DNA of 41,062 bases from Clostridium sp. (lineage in GTDB: Bacteria; Bacillota; Clostridia; Clostridiales; Clostridiaceae), in the NCBI GenBank assembly GCA_022773025.1, contig JALEZF010000105.1:1-41062 (forward strand), in the 5' to 3' direction. Of this stretch, positions 24,869 through 32,468 are shown one piece after another. Under the pieces are notes generated by a model. The model was given only the letters and a program-made list of their open reading frames with translations, searched no databases and was not told the DNA's origin. The position numbers and the translations under genes are program-made. Every line of letters starts with the position of its first letter. The stretch's first letter is position 1.

Positions 24869-26905
24869 CTATTTTACTGCATTAAATGTTACAAGAACAG
24901 CTCCATAACCTTGAATCTTTATCCCTAAATGGTGTACTGTATTCTTTTTTCTGTACTCCATATCTATTTTTGGATTACACGCAATCTTTATCAAATCTAT
25001 TTCTTCATCACTTAACCTTCTTGGAGAACCTAAGGCTAAATATTTATTGTAGCAAGAATTTATTTTTTCGTAGATTTCATACTTTGTTACCTTATACTCT
25101 TTAAACAAGTTAGTTATATTTAATGAAATGTTCCGTTGGGATATATTTTTCTTTCCTCTTAATTTATTTATTTCCGAAAGCTTTATTAAATTCTCCATCT
25201 CTTCATTATAAATATATAAAAGAATTTGAAGATCATCACCCTTAGAGGTAACTATATATCCTTCCCCTTGAGCTACTATCTTGTCCCCTAGTCTGCTCAA
25301 AAATTGATAGGCATAATAGGATGGTTTTTTTATGCCTTCCCAATTTATTATTCCAGAATCCCCGAAGAATACTTCATTATTTTTGTCCAAGCTCAAAGCT
25401 ATATCGTCTATAATCTTTAAAAAAGATATCTTCTTTCCATCTCTTAAGCCATGGTGTATTGTGTAGGGCAACATATATGAAGTGTCATAAATTTCATTTT
25501 GTCCTATTTTAGCAATTTCCTCTTCCCCTGCTGGAAGACCCCATTCATCCACTAAAATTTTCTTAAGTTCATCCTTTATAGCTGAATCTAGATTTTTATC
25601 TATGGTGTATCTCCACTTGCTTATTTCATAATTTCCATATTCATCAGAAAAATAAACTAGAAATTCATCTAATATTCTCAATGTGTCGGAATCTACTGTA
25701 TCAATTATTATATCTGGCCTTAAATCAAGGGACAATATAAAATCTATTACATCTTTAGCCATCTTTGCATTCTTAAACTCTCTAACAAACAAGCCAGATA
25801 GCCTTCCATAATCAAAAGTAATATCCTTTTGTATATTTTTTATGGTATTTCTATTGTAATAATCCATTAAATTTTCAGCTTTAGGAAGCCATATGCTGTT
25901 TTTATAAGGATGCTCAAAATTCCCTATGACATCACTGGCGTTTATCGAAATTTTTATTATCTTGTCATCATAATAAAATCTATCATAATCCTCTAAAAAT
26001 GCTGTTAGATGTTCCATTGCTATGTCTAAATCATAACTTTCAACATCCTTTATCTCCTCTAATCTAGAATCATCAACTTTGTACATCTTTCTGTACTGCA
26101 TAGGAGTCATATTGTAATGCTTCTTAAAATGTTTATTGTAATATCTTATATGAGAAAATCCCACTTCTAAAGATATATCGGAAATAGTCATATCTGTATC
26201 TAGTAAAAGTTTTATAGACTCTTGAACTCTAGTCAAATTTACGAAATCCTTAAAACTTAAGCCCATGGTGCTCTTTATTTCATGAGAAAGATAATGAGCA
26301 CTTAAAAATTCTTTTTCAGCTATATCCTGAAGACTTATTTTATTGTTGTAATTATTATATATATATTTAGCTATTCTATGATATCTCTCAAGCTGCTCCT
26401 CATTGTCCTTGAGCTCTTCCTTTTCATATATGAGATAATGAAAATTATTCAGCAAATGATATAAAAGTTCCACCATGGTCTCTTCTATATACTCATCATA
26501 ATCATCACCTTTTTGCACAACTTCGCAGACTATCATAGATATATATTTTCTTAAAATCTCATACTTTTCCTCACCTTGCTGTATATTTTCTTCTGTGGTA
26601 TCAGTATAAAAGAACATATTTTTTATGTCATCATAATATTTTTGAAAGAAATTTGGATCCATATGCACCATAAGTACCATATTATCTTCAGCACTATGTA
26701 TTCTATGGCATTCTTCCATATTTATTATCTCTATTTCATTTTCTTCCACAGTATAATTATCACTTTCTATAGTAACTTCTATTGAGCCTTTGAGAACCAT
26801 CAAAAGTTCTATAGCATCATGCCAGTGGATAGGATGTTCTTTTATATTTAAAAGCTCCACCTTTACAGGAATGTTATCATTGTAACTCACGTATTCCTTA
26901 CGCAT
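24869..26905 (-). CDS. AraC-family regulator fused to a degenerate GH39-like (beta-xylosidase-like) domain
   Basis: Transcription regulator. Layout in 678 residues: N-terminal cupin at about 15-90 (HPIHWHDAIELLMVLKGS), helical linker, AraC double helix-turn-helix at about 175-275 (ISLQDIAEKEFLSAHYLSHE and SDISLEVGFSHIRYYNKHFKKHY, then MTPMQYRKMY). A 380-residue C-terminal region resembles the family 39 glycosidases found fused to such regulators, including GIKKPSYYAYQFLSRLGDKIVAQGEGYIV. The acid/base motif expected as N-E-P after strand 4 reads NYEISKWRY here, so catalysis is doubtful; a ligand-sensing role is likely. AGGTGG precedes the ATG. It is 17 bp downstream of the small membrane protein gene, probably one operon. 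The target genes are unknown. Confidence 0.85.
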   Translation of the reverse strand: MRKEYVSYNDNIPVKVELLNIKEHPIHWHDAIELLMVLKGSIEVTIESDNYTVEENEIEIINMEECHRIHSAEDNMVLMVHMDPNFFQKYYDDIKNMFFYTDTTEENIQQGEEKYEILRKYISMIVCEVVQKGDDYDEYIEETMVELLYHLLNNFHYLIYEKEELKDNEEQLERYHRIAKYIYNNYNNKISLQDIAEKEFLSAHYLSHEIKSTMGLSFKDFVNLTRVQESIKLLLDTDMTISDISLEVGFSHIRYYNKHFKKHYNMTPMQYRKMYKVDDSRLEEIKDVESYDLDIAMEHLTAFLEDYDRFYYDDKIIKISINASDVIGNFEHPYKNSIWLPKAENLMDYYNRNTIKNIQKDITFDYGRLSGLFVREFKNAKMAKDVIDFILSLDLRPDIIIDTVDSDTLRILDEFLVYFSDEYGNYEISKWRYTIDKNLDSAIKDELKKILVDEWGLPAGEEEIAKIGQNEIYDTSYMLPYTIHHGLRDGKKISFLKIIDDIALSLDKNNEVFFGDSGIINWEGIKKPSYYAYQFLSRLGDKIVAQGEGYIVTSKGDDLQILLYIYNEEMENLIKLSEINKLRGKKNISQRNISLNITNLFKEYKVTKYEIYEKINSCYNKYLALGSPRRLSDEEIDLIKIACNPKIDMEYRKKNTVHHLGIKIQGYGAVLVTFNAVK

Positions 26906-26922
26906 TAAACCCCACCTTTTTG

Positions 26923-27489
26923 TTATGGCGTATATATCTTAATAACCTTTTCTACAAATTCGCCATCTCTATTTTCCATATATACATTGGCAAACATATC
27001 ATTTACCATTTTATTTATAGGATTGCTATTTTTAAGACATTTTATTTTATATATATTTATTTCTTCGTACTTTGCATTTTTCTTATCCTCTATAAATTGA
27101 ATATTTTTTTCTTTGCTATAATATCTCTCATAGCCTTTTGACTTTCCATTGCCTTTTTCATTTACTACATAAATTTCACCATTGTCAGTGCTCTCATCCT
27201 TTACATAAGTTCCATCCTCAAAAGGAACAAGCGAGTTCTCCTGAACTATCATCTCCACTTCCCTAAAATCCTTTTTTCCAACAAGCCATATTCCATATGG
27301 TATTATAAAGCTTATTGTAATCATAATTAAAAAGGCTAGTACCAAGTCAACTATGATAAACTTTGTAAGCTTTGTCCTAATTTTAACCTCATTGTCTGTT
27401 CTCTTATGAATATTTCTTGTTTGCTTATGAAACATAATCCACGCTACTATAAATCCTGTTATAAATCCTATATATAAAAGTATAATCAT
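26923..27489 (-). CDS. Two-helix membrane protein of unknown function
   Basis: I do not recognise a family. The 188 residues show two membrane helices, about 2-20 and 44-70, separated by a very basic loop (HKQTRNIHKRTDNEVKIRTKL). A hydrophilic C-terminal part of about 115 residues follows, rich in Lys, Glu and Tyr, and is probably extracytoplasmic by the positive-inside rule. AGGA lies 8 nt before the ATG. It is the first gene of a likely two-gene unit with the AraC/GH39 regulator (17-bp gap) and is divergent from the PHP hydrolase gene. A role in presenting a signal to the regulator is speculation. Confidence 0.75.
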   Translation of the reverse strand: MIILLYIGFITGFIVAWIMFHKQTRNIHKRTDNEVKIRTKLTKFIIVDLVLAFLIMITISFIIPYGIWLVGKKDFREVEMIVQENSLVPFEDGTYVKDESTDNGEIYVVNEKGNGKSKGYERYYSKEKNIQFIEDKKNAKYEEINIYKIKCLKNSNPINKMVNDMFANVYMENRDGEFVEKVIKIYTP

Positions 27490-27647
27490 GTATCCCGTCC
27501 TACCTTCCTTAGTGTTTTAATCTATCCAATATCATAATAATACCATAGGGTGAATTTAAAATAAAGAATACTAAGGCCCTTGATTTCTTTAACAATTTTA
27601 TAATTATGAAATACTATATAATATAACATTTTATAAGGAGCCTTTTC

Positions 27648-28643
27648 ATGTCCAGTTTTCCAAAATACAAAACACTATATGGAGTTCCACATTGTCATTC
27701 TTCCCTTTCTACTGGAGAAGAAATTCCCGGCAGGATATTGTCCTCTGCTAGAGATAGAGGCTTAGACTTTGTCATATTATCTGATCACAATACTTTTTTA
27801 ATAAAAGACACTAAGCTTAAATCCTCTAAAATAATGAGATGGGCTGCATGTCAAAAGGTTTGTGCATCTTTTAATAAAAAATATAAAGATTTTCTTGCTC
27901 TAACGGCCTTTGAAGCTAAAAGTCATTTGTATGGGCATTTTAATATAATCGGTTCCTCTAATTTTTTTAGCAGTCCTATAAGAAATATAAATACTTTCAT
28001 GCTATGGCTTTGGGCAAATCCCTCAATAGTAGCTATAAACCATCCCCATTCCGCCGCCGAAAATATTCCTTGTCATAAATTTTTAAAAGAGTCCATATGT
28101 TTGATGGAAGTTGGAAATGGCTGTCTAAAAAATAATTATTGCCGTTTCGAAAAAGGATATTATTCAATGCTAGATTTGGGATGGAAAGTTGGTGCCATAA
28201 ACGGCCAAGATAATCATAAAAAAGATGTGGGTGTCAGCGATAATTTAACTGCTGTCTTGTGTAGAGAAAAATCAATTTCTTCTCTTTTAGAAGCCTTAAA
28301 ATATCGTAGAACTTATTCAACTGAATCTAGATCCTTAAAATTATTGTTTTCTATAAACAAAGCTTTCATGGGAAGTACTTTAAAAATTAATGAAGGTAAA
28401 AAATTAAATTTTAACATATGGGCACATGATTCAGAAAATCATATAGATAAGATAGAAGTAATAACTTCCACTGGAAAGGTAATAAGGACTCAAGATTTTC
28501 CACCAGAAAAAAACATTTCATACCTTCTTAGCCTCAAGGCTTCTAGAGAAGAAAAATGGTATGTAGTAAAAGTTTATCAGGCTAATGAAAAAATTTCCTT
28601 TTCATCCCCTATATTTATAGAAATAGATAAATCAGCTAAATAA
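27648..28643 (+). CDS. PHP-domain metal-dependent phosphoesterase
   Basis: Predicted phosphohydrolase of the polymerase-and-histidinol-phosphatase superfamily. Metal-ligand motifs are present: PHCHSS (His15, His17), LSDHN (46-48 region), the glutamate in TAFEAKSH, NHPHS near 137, and GQDNH near 205. The C-terminal 100 residues form a beta-rich extension (LNFNIWAHDSENHIDKIEVI) seen in PHP proteins resembling secreted or polysaccharide-linked phosphoesterases, though no signal peptide is present here. AAGGAG lies 7 nt before the ATG. Monocistronic, ended by a bidirectional terminator. The substrate is unknown. Confidence 0.88.
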   Translation: MSSFPKYKTLYGVPHCHSSLSTGEEIPGRILSSARDRGLDFVILSDHNTFLIKDTKLKSSKIMRWAACQKVCASFNKKYKDFLALTAFEAKSHLYGHFNIIGSSNFFSSPIRNINTFMLWLWANPSIVAINHPHSAAENIPCHKFLKESICLMEVGNGCLKNNYCRFEKGYYSMLDLGWKVGAINGQDNHKKDVGVSDNLTAVLCREKSISSLLEALKYRRTYSTESRSLKLLFSINKAFMGSTLKINEGKKLNFNIWAHDSENHIDKIEVITSTGKVIRTQDFPPEKNISYLLSLKASREEKWYVVKVYQANEKISFSSPIFIEIDKSAK

Positions 28644-28663
28644 GCTGATTTCTCTATTTTTTT
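28621..28663. terminator. Bidirectional terminator between the PHP and 116-residue membrane protein genes
   Basis: 17-bp stem with one mismatch (28621-28637 and 28643-28659), loop of 5, T-run on the plus strand. It overlaps the stop codons of both convergent genes. Confidence 0.88.
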
Positions 28664-29004
28664 TCATCATGTGAATTTTTTGCTCTATTTGGTTTAGCTT
28701 TTGGTTTTATTACTATTTTATTCTTTGCTGCTTCTTTTTTCTGTTTGTAATCTCCTATGTCTCCTCTAGTTATATCAAAGAACCACATGAAGAAGATAAC
28801 AAAAACAGCAGACTTAACAAAAATAGCTATGTTTCCTGTAAATCCTATAGAAGGTATTGTTGGAAATACTAATCCTACTATAGCTATAGCCAACACTATC
28901 CATCTAGAAATCTTTACTTTTTCTAATACAAAAATCTTTAAAAGGTTATATACCATTATTATAAGTATTGAAAATAATAATAATATACCAATCTGTTTCC
29001 ACAT
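28654..29004 (-). CDS. Small membrane protein of unknown function
   Basis: 116 residues with three predicted membrane helices (about 5-27, 34-50, 58-76), then a highly basic tail (about 85-116, many Lys and Arg) that is probably cytoplasmic. No family recognised. AAGGAGG lies 9 nt before the ATG, and a candidate promoter is present, so it is likely a real gene in its own unit. Codon use matches the neighbours. Confidence 0.78.
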   Translation of the reverse strand: MWKQIGILLLFSILIIMVYNLLKIFVLEKVKISRWIVLAIAIVGLVFPTIPSIGFTGNIAIFVKSAVFVIFFMWFFDITRGDIGDYKQKKEAAKNKIVIKPKAKPNRAKNSHDEKK

Positions 29005-29036
29005 ATTCTAATTCCTCCTTGTAGATGCTAATATAT

Positions 29037-29065
29037 ATTGTATAGCAAAAGTATGTTATAGTAAA
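29037..29065 (-). promoter_or_regulatory. Candidate promoter of the 116-residue membrane protein gene
   Basis: Minus strand TTTACT (29060-29065), 17 bp, TACAAT (29037-29042). Confidence 0.5.
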
Positions 29066-29108
29066 CATTTCAGAGCCATTGTTTTAATATTTTAATATTC
29101 AAACACCT

Positions 29109-29174
29109 AAAATAAGTAAAAAAATAAATTACTTAACTTATTTTTTAAAAAATATTATTTTTTTTGATAAGTTA
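29109..29174. promoter_or_regulatory. Cluster of TAAGTWA half-sites, candidate Lrp operator
   Basis: Several copies of TAAGTAA/TAAGTTA or the reverse complement lie at about 29113-29119, 29129-29135, 29134-29140 and 29168-29174. They include a 9-bp inverted repeat (29109-29117 and 29136-29144). They sit over and just upstream of the -35 of the Lrp-type regulator gene, fitting autoregulation. Confidence 0.5.
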
Positions 29175-29193
29175 CTATATTTTCTGATATAAT
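29164..29193 (+). promoter_or_regulatory. Promoter of the Lrp/AsnC-type regulator gene
   Basis: TTGATA (29164-29169), 18 bp, TATAAT (29188-29193), 45 bp before the GTG start. Confidence 0.75.
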
Positions 29194-29238
29194 AAAAATA
29201 AATAACAACAATTACAAATAAAATTATGGGGTGATTTT

Positions 29239-29706
29239 GTGTCTTTTATTTCAACTTCACAATTAGATGATTTGGATTTACAAATTCTTGACATACTAAT
29301 CAAGGATTCTAGAACACCTTATTTAGAAATAGCTAGAATATGTCATGTTAGTGGTGGAACTATACATGTGAGAATGAAAAAAATGGAGGACCTTGGCATC
29401 ATAAAAGGTACCAAAATACTTTTGAATATGCCTAAATTAGGTTACGATGTATGCTGTTTTGTTGGTATATATGTTGATAAATCTTCTTCATTCTCAAATG
29501 TTATAACTGAGATGGAAAAAATCAAAGAGGTTGTTGAGCTTCACTATACTACAGGAGATTATTCTATCTTTGCTAAGGTTATATGTAGAAACATAACAGA
29601 CCTTCAAGATTTACTTATGAACAGGATAAACAATATAGTTGGTATTCAAAGAACCAACACTTTTATATCCTTATCTCAACCAGTAGACAGAAATGTTCAG
29701 TTGTAA
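29239..29706 (+). CDS. Lrp/AsnC family transcription regulator
   Basis: Feast-famine regulator that binds DNA as an oligomer and senses an amino acid or related ligand. N-terminal helix-turn-helix at about 8-60 (LDDLDLQILDILIKDSRTPYLEIARICHVSGGTIHVRMKKMEDLGII), then the RAM ligand-binding domain at about 70-150 with VGIYVD, VVELHYTTGDYSIFAKV and INNIVGIQRTNTFISL. 155 residues, normal. The start is GTG with GGGGTGAT three nt upstream. Monocistronic, with a promoter overlapped by repeated half-sites and a strong terminator. The ligand and target genes are unknown. Confidence 0.93.
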   Translation: MSFISTSQLDDLDLQILDILIKDSRTPYLEIARICHVSGGTIHVRMKKMEDLGIIKGTKILLNMPKLGYDVCCFVGIYVDKSSSFSNVITEMEKIKEVVELHYTTGDYSIFAKVICRNITDLQDLLMNRINNIVGIQRTNTFISLSQPVDRNVQL

Positions 29707-29716
29707 GCATATTTCT

Positions 29717-29759
29717 ATATAAAAAAGAGACCATTTTTAAAGTGGTCTCTTTTTTATAT
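29717..29759. terminator. Bidirectional terminator after the Lrp regulator and lipoprotein genes
   Basis: 17-bp perfect stem (29717-29733 and 29743-29759) with a 9-nt loop and A/T runs on both sides. Confidence 0.93.
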
Positions 29760-30277
29760 CAATATTTTTCACCAGCTTCAAGCTGTTGAAACTTTTCTCC
29801 GCCATCGGTGGATACTTCCACATTTTTAAATTCCTTTGTAACTTTAACTACAATATTGGGATATGTTAATGCCTGAGTCACCTGTTCTTTAGGACCAGGT
29901 CCTTTTTCCTTTATGATTATAGAAGCATTTTCCCCTTTATCATATGCTTCAAGCACATCTATACTAACTCCACCAGTAGTTTTTTTACCAGCAAAAATTA
30001 TTATATAGTGTTTTCCATCATTGGCATACTCTATAAATCCTCTCTTTTCCTTCATATTTTCTATCATAGACTTTATATTGTCCGTATAAAGTTCAGGCTT
30101 TACAACCTTAAAGCTACTTTTATTAGTGTCTTCTTTTTCTGTATCTTGTTTTACTGTAGGGACTTCTTCTTTATTCACTTTAGCTTCCTCCCTATTTACC
30201 TCAGATTCTTTTTTTACATTGCATCCTAAAAGAGCAATTGTAAAAACACACAAAAGTATCAATATAATTTTCTTCAT
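29759..30277 (-). CDS. Lipoprotein with a PrcB C-terminal-like domain
   Basis: Predicted surface lipoprotein. Signal peptide MKKIILILLCVFTIA followed by lipobox LLGC (Cys19). A charged low-complexity linker (about 22-55, Glu/Lys/Asn rich) follows. A C-terminal domain at about 75-165 (HYIIIFAGKKTTGGVSIDV, EKGPGPKEQVTQALTYPNIVV) matches the protease-complex PrcB C-terminal pattern. The ATG at 30277 is chosen because of GGGGGGAAG just upstream and the signal peptide; reading further upstream gives a non-conserved extension that overlaps the divergent DUF378 gene. 172 residues. A role in envelope protease regulation is inferred from the family name only. Confidence 0.85.
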   Translation of the reverse strand: MKKIILILLCVFTIALLGCNVKKESEVNREEAKVNKEEVPTVKQDTEKEDTNKSSFKVVKPELYTDNIKSMIENMKEKRGFIEYANDGKHYIIIFAGKKTTGGVSIDVLEAYDKGENASIIIKEKGPGPKEQVTQALTYPNIVVKVTKEFKNVEVSTDGGEKFQQLEAGEKY

Positions 30278-30342
30278 AGTCTTCCCCCCTCTTCTATTAT
30301 ATATTATTTCTCTTCCAAATAAAATTATTGATTTCAAAATAT

Positions 30343-30402
30343 AATTTAACTTTTTATACATAAAATTCTCTAAAAAACTAATACTAACCATAAAGTTAAA
30401 TT
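30343..30402. promoter_or_regulatory. Widely spaced inverted repeat before the DUF378 gene
   Basis: 11-bp perfect inverted repeat (30343-30353 and 30392-30402) separated by 38 bp, in the divergent region between the lipoprotein and DUF378 genes. It could be a pair of operator half-sites or a long leader stem. I saw no convincing -35/-10 pair between the arms. Confidence 0.4.
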
Positions 30403-30420
30403 TAAAGGAGATGTGTTTTA

Positions 30421-30627
30421 ATGAAAGCTTTTGATATCGTAGCACTTTTATTAGTTATAATAGGTGCAGTAAACTGGGGTCTAATTGGATTCTTCCAATT
30501 CAATCTTGTAGATACTTTATTCGGAACAATGAGTGCTGTTTCAAGAGTAATTTACGCTTTAGTAGGACTCGCAGGATTATATTCAATATCATTCTTTGCA
30601 AAAGACAAATATCGTGATGCTGAATAA
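30421..30627 (+). CDS. DUF378 family small membrane protein
   Basis: 68 residues with two membrane helices (about 5-25 and 40-58). The family hallmark VGAVNWGLIGFF-like text is seen as IGAVNWGLIGFFQFNLVDTLFG, then YALVGLAGLYS. The function of the family is not known; proteins of this kind are widespread in firmicutes. AAGGAG lies about 10 nt before the ATG. It is its own unit, convergent with the acyltransferase gene. Its codon choice (GTA, GGA, TTC-rich) is like that of well-expressed genes, suggesting good expression. Confidence 0.9.
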   Translation: MKAFDIVALLLVIIGAVNWGLIGFFQFNLVDTLFGTMSAVSRVIYALVGLAGLYSISFFAKDKYRDAE

Positions 30628-30636
30628 TACCTAAGA

Positions 30637-30671
30637 TAAAAGCCTGACAGAGAATTTACTTTGTCAGGCTT
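30637..30671. terminator. Terminator between the DUF378 and acyltransferase genes
   Basis: 10-bp perfect stem (30640-30649 and 30662-30671), loop of 12. TTTT follows on the minus strand; only a weak T-run on the plus strand. Confidence 0.8.
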
Positions 30672-30683
30672 AAATCTTATATG

Positions 30684-31403
30684 TTATCTATTCTTTTGTT
30701 CTAAATTCTCTACTATCATAGCCCTTATCTCATCTATAAGGTTATTTTGCTCTTCTTTTGTCATTCCATCTGTATATATAGGTTTATCTACAGTGACTAT
30801 GACATGAGCCTTTCTAAGTCTATTATTTTCCTCTAAAACCCTATAAGTTCCATCTATGGTAACTGGAACTATTGGAACACCGGATTTTAGTGCAAGCTTT
30901 AAACTTCCCTTTTTAAAGGTTCCCACATTGTTACTTTTGCTTCTTGTTCCTTCTGGGAATATACATAAAGAATGTCCTTCTTTTAAATATTTCACTCCCT
31001 CAATAATTACCTTTATAGCTTCTCTTGTATTTTCTCTATCTAAAAATAAACTTCTAGTTCTTCTAATCCAAACTCCAAATAGAGGAACTTCTGCTAATTC
31101 CTTTTTTGCAACAAAGCCTAAATGACTCTTGGCTATAGAAACTATTATAGGTACATCCATATAACTTTGATGGTTTGCAACAAAAAGGCATGGTCCATCA
31201 ACTAAATTTTCTTCTCCATGCACCTCCATGGTTGTACCTGTGATTTTCAATGTTCTTCTTGCCCATCGCTTTCCTATTTTAAACATAAATTTATCTACAT
31301 CTTCTTGGGTTCCTTTAGATTTAACTCTTTTATATTCTATGCTATTCAAGTAAAAAAGTAGCATATATATCCCAAAAATTAATCCACCTATTATAGTCCT
31401 CAT
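30684..31403 (-). CDS. plsC: 1-acyl-sn-glycerol-3-phosphate acyltransferase
   Basis: Acylates lysophosphatidic acid to phosphatidic acid at the membrane. One N-terminal membrane segment (about 2-20). The acyltransferase motifs are HX4D as NHQSYMD, then FLDRENTREA, FPEGTRSKSNN and VPIVPVTIDGTY. 239 residues, as in the family. ATG start with GGGAAG about 8 nt upstream. Monocistronic. Genomes often have several PlsC-like paralogues, so the acyl-acceptor is not certain. Confidence 0.92.
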   Translation of the reverse strand: MRTIIGGLIFGIYMLLFYLNSIEYKRVKSKGTQEDVDKFMFKIGKRWARRTLKITGTTMEVHGEENLVDGPCLFVANHQSYMDVPIIVSIAKSHLGFVAKKELAEVPLFGVWIRRTRSLFLDRENTREAIKVIIEGVKYLKEGHSLCIFPEGTRSKSNNVGTFKKGSLKLALKSGVPIVPVTIDGTYRVLEENNRLRKAHVIVTVDKPIYTDGMTKEEQNNLIDEIRAMIVENLEQKNR

Positions 31404-31555
31404 ACAATCACTTCCCTTATGTTCATCTTAAACTAAGTTTAATTATACCACAAATAGTCATAATTTTTATAGTTTACTTTTAAATTATGTTCGCTTTTAT
31501 AACAAAATCATTTTTGTTATAATTATTTTAAAGGAACTATGAAAGGAGCAATAAA

Positions 31556-32419
31556 TTGCGAAATAAAATACTAAAAAAAATCATACTGATACTTGTAGTA
31601 ATACTTTCACTATCTTTAGCAGCATGCAGTAGTGAAAGCAGTTCAAAAAAGGCACCCGTTTCTACAGGTGCTGAATTAAAAGTTCATTTCATTGATGTTG
31701 GACAAGGTGACTCTATACTTGTACAATTTCAAGACAAGAATTTACTAATTGATGCTGGTACTAGAAGCAGCAGTGACGATCTTTTAAAATATCTAAAAGG
31801 TCTTAACTTAACTAAATTAGACTACGTAGTAGCAACTCATCCCCATGAGGATCACATTGGTGGAATGCCTGGAATTATAAAAAACTTTGACATAGGAGAA
31901 TTCTACGCTCCTAAAAAGCAGGCAACAACTAAGATCTTTCAAACTATGGTGGAAGACTTAAAGAAAAAAAATCACAAGATAAATGTAGCTAAGGCTGGGG
32001 TAACCCTAGATATGGGCTCTGATATATCTGTAGAAATGATCGCTCCAAACAGCAGTGAGTATGAAGATATAAATGATTATTCAGCAGTTATTAAGCTTAC
32101 TTATAAGGATAATTCCTTCCTATTTACTGGTGATGCTGAAAAATTATCTGAAAAAGAAATCCTTCAAAAAAAATATGATGTTAAAGCAGACGTGCTAAAG
32201 CTTGGTCACCACGGAAGTTCAACTTCATCTTCTAAGGAATTTTTAGATAAAGTCAGCCCTAAAATAGCACTAGCTTCCCTTGGAAAAGATAATGACTACG
32301 GTCATCCTCACACGGAAATTACAAAAGCTATGAACGATAGAAAGATCACATTCTATAGAACTGATGAACTTGGTACCATAGTACTTAAAAGTGATGGTAA
32401 AAATATAGTTAAGGAATAA
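31556..32419 (+). CDS. Surface lipoprotein with a ComEC/Rec2-like metallo-beta-lactamase domain
   Basis: Signal peptide with lipobox LAAC (Cys near 23), then a hydrolase domain like the C-terminal domain of ComEC: VHFIDVGQGDSILVQF, DAGTRSSSDDLL, zinc motif THPHEDHIGGMPG, FLFTGDAE and LKLGHHGSSTSSS. ComEC itself has a large channel domain that is missing here, so this is a free extracytoplasmic hydrolase, perhaps a nuclease or phosphodiesterase. The start is TTG with GGAG 7 nt upstream; 287 residues. Monocistronic, ending in a strong hairpin. The substrate is unknown. Confidence 0.9.
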   Translation: MRNKILKKIILILVVILSLSLAACSSESSSKKAPVSTGAELKVHFIDVGQGDSILVQFQDKNLLIDAGTRSSSDDLLKYLKGLNLTKLDYVVATHPHEDHIGGMPGIIKNFDIGEFYAPKKQATTKIFQTMVEDLKKKNHKINVAKAGVTLDMGSDISVEMIAPNSSEYEDINDYSAVIKLTYKDNSFLFTGDAEKLSEKEILQKKYDVKADVLKLGHHGSSTSSSKEFLDKVSPKIALASLGKDNDYGHPHTEITKAMNDRKITFYRTDELGTIVLKSDGKNIVKE

Positions 32420-32423
32420 AAAT

Positions 32424-32468
32424 TAAGCTAACGGAGAATTTAAAATTTTTAAATCCTCCGTTAGCTTA
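32424..32468. terminator. Bidirectional terminator after the lipoprotein hydrolase and RNase H-like genes
   Basis: 13-bp perfect outer stem (32424-32436 and 32456-32468); the interior is self-complementary and AT-rich, so one long hairpin can form. It overlaps the end of the minus-strand gene. Confidence 0.88.

Noticed and set aside
24668-26905. MATE exporter gene in one operon with the AraC/GH39 regulator
   Set aside because: About 200 bp and a strong hairpin separate them; control of the exporter by the regulator is possible but not shown.
30278-30445. N-terminal extension of the PrcB-type lipoprotein up to 30445
   Set aside because: It would hide the signal peptide and lipobox and overlap the divergent DUF378 gene; a strong ribosome site is at the internal ATG 30277.
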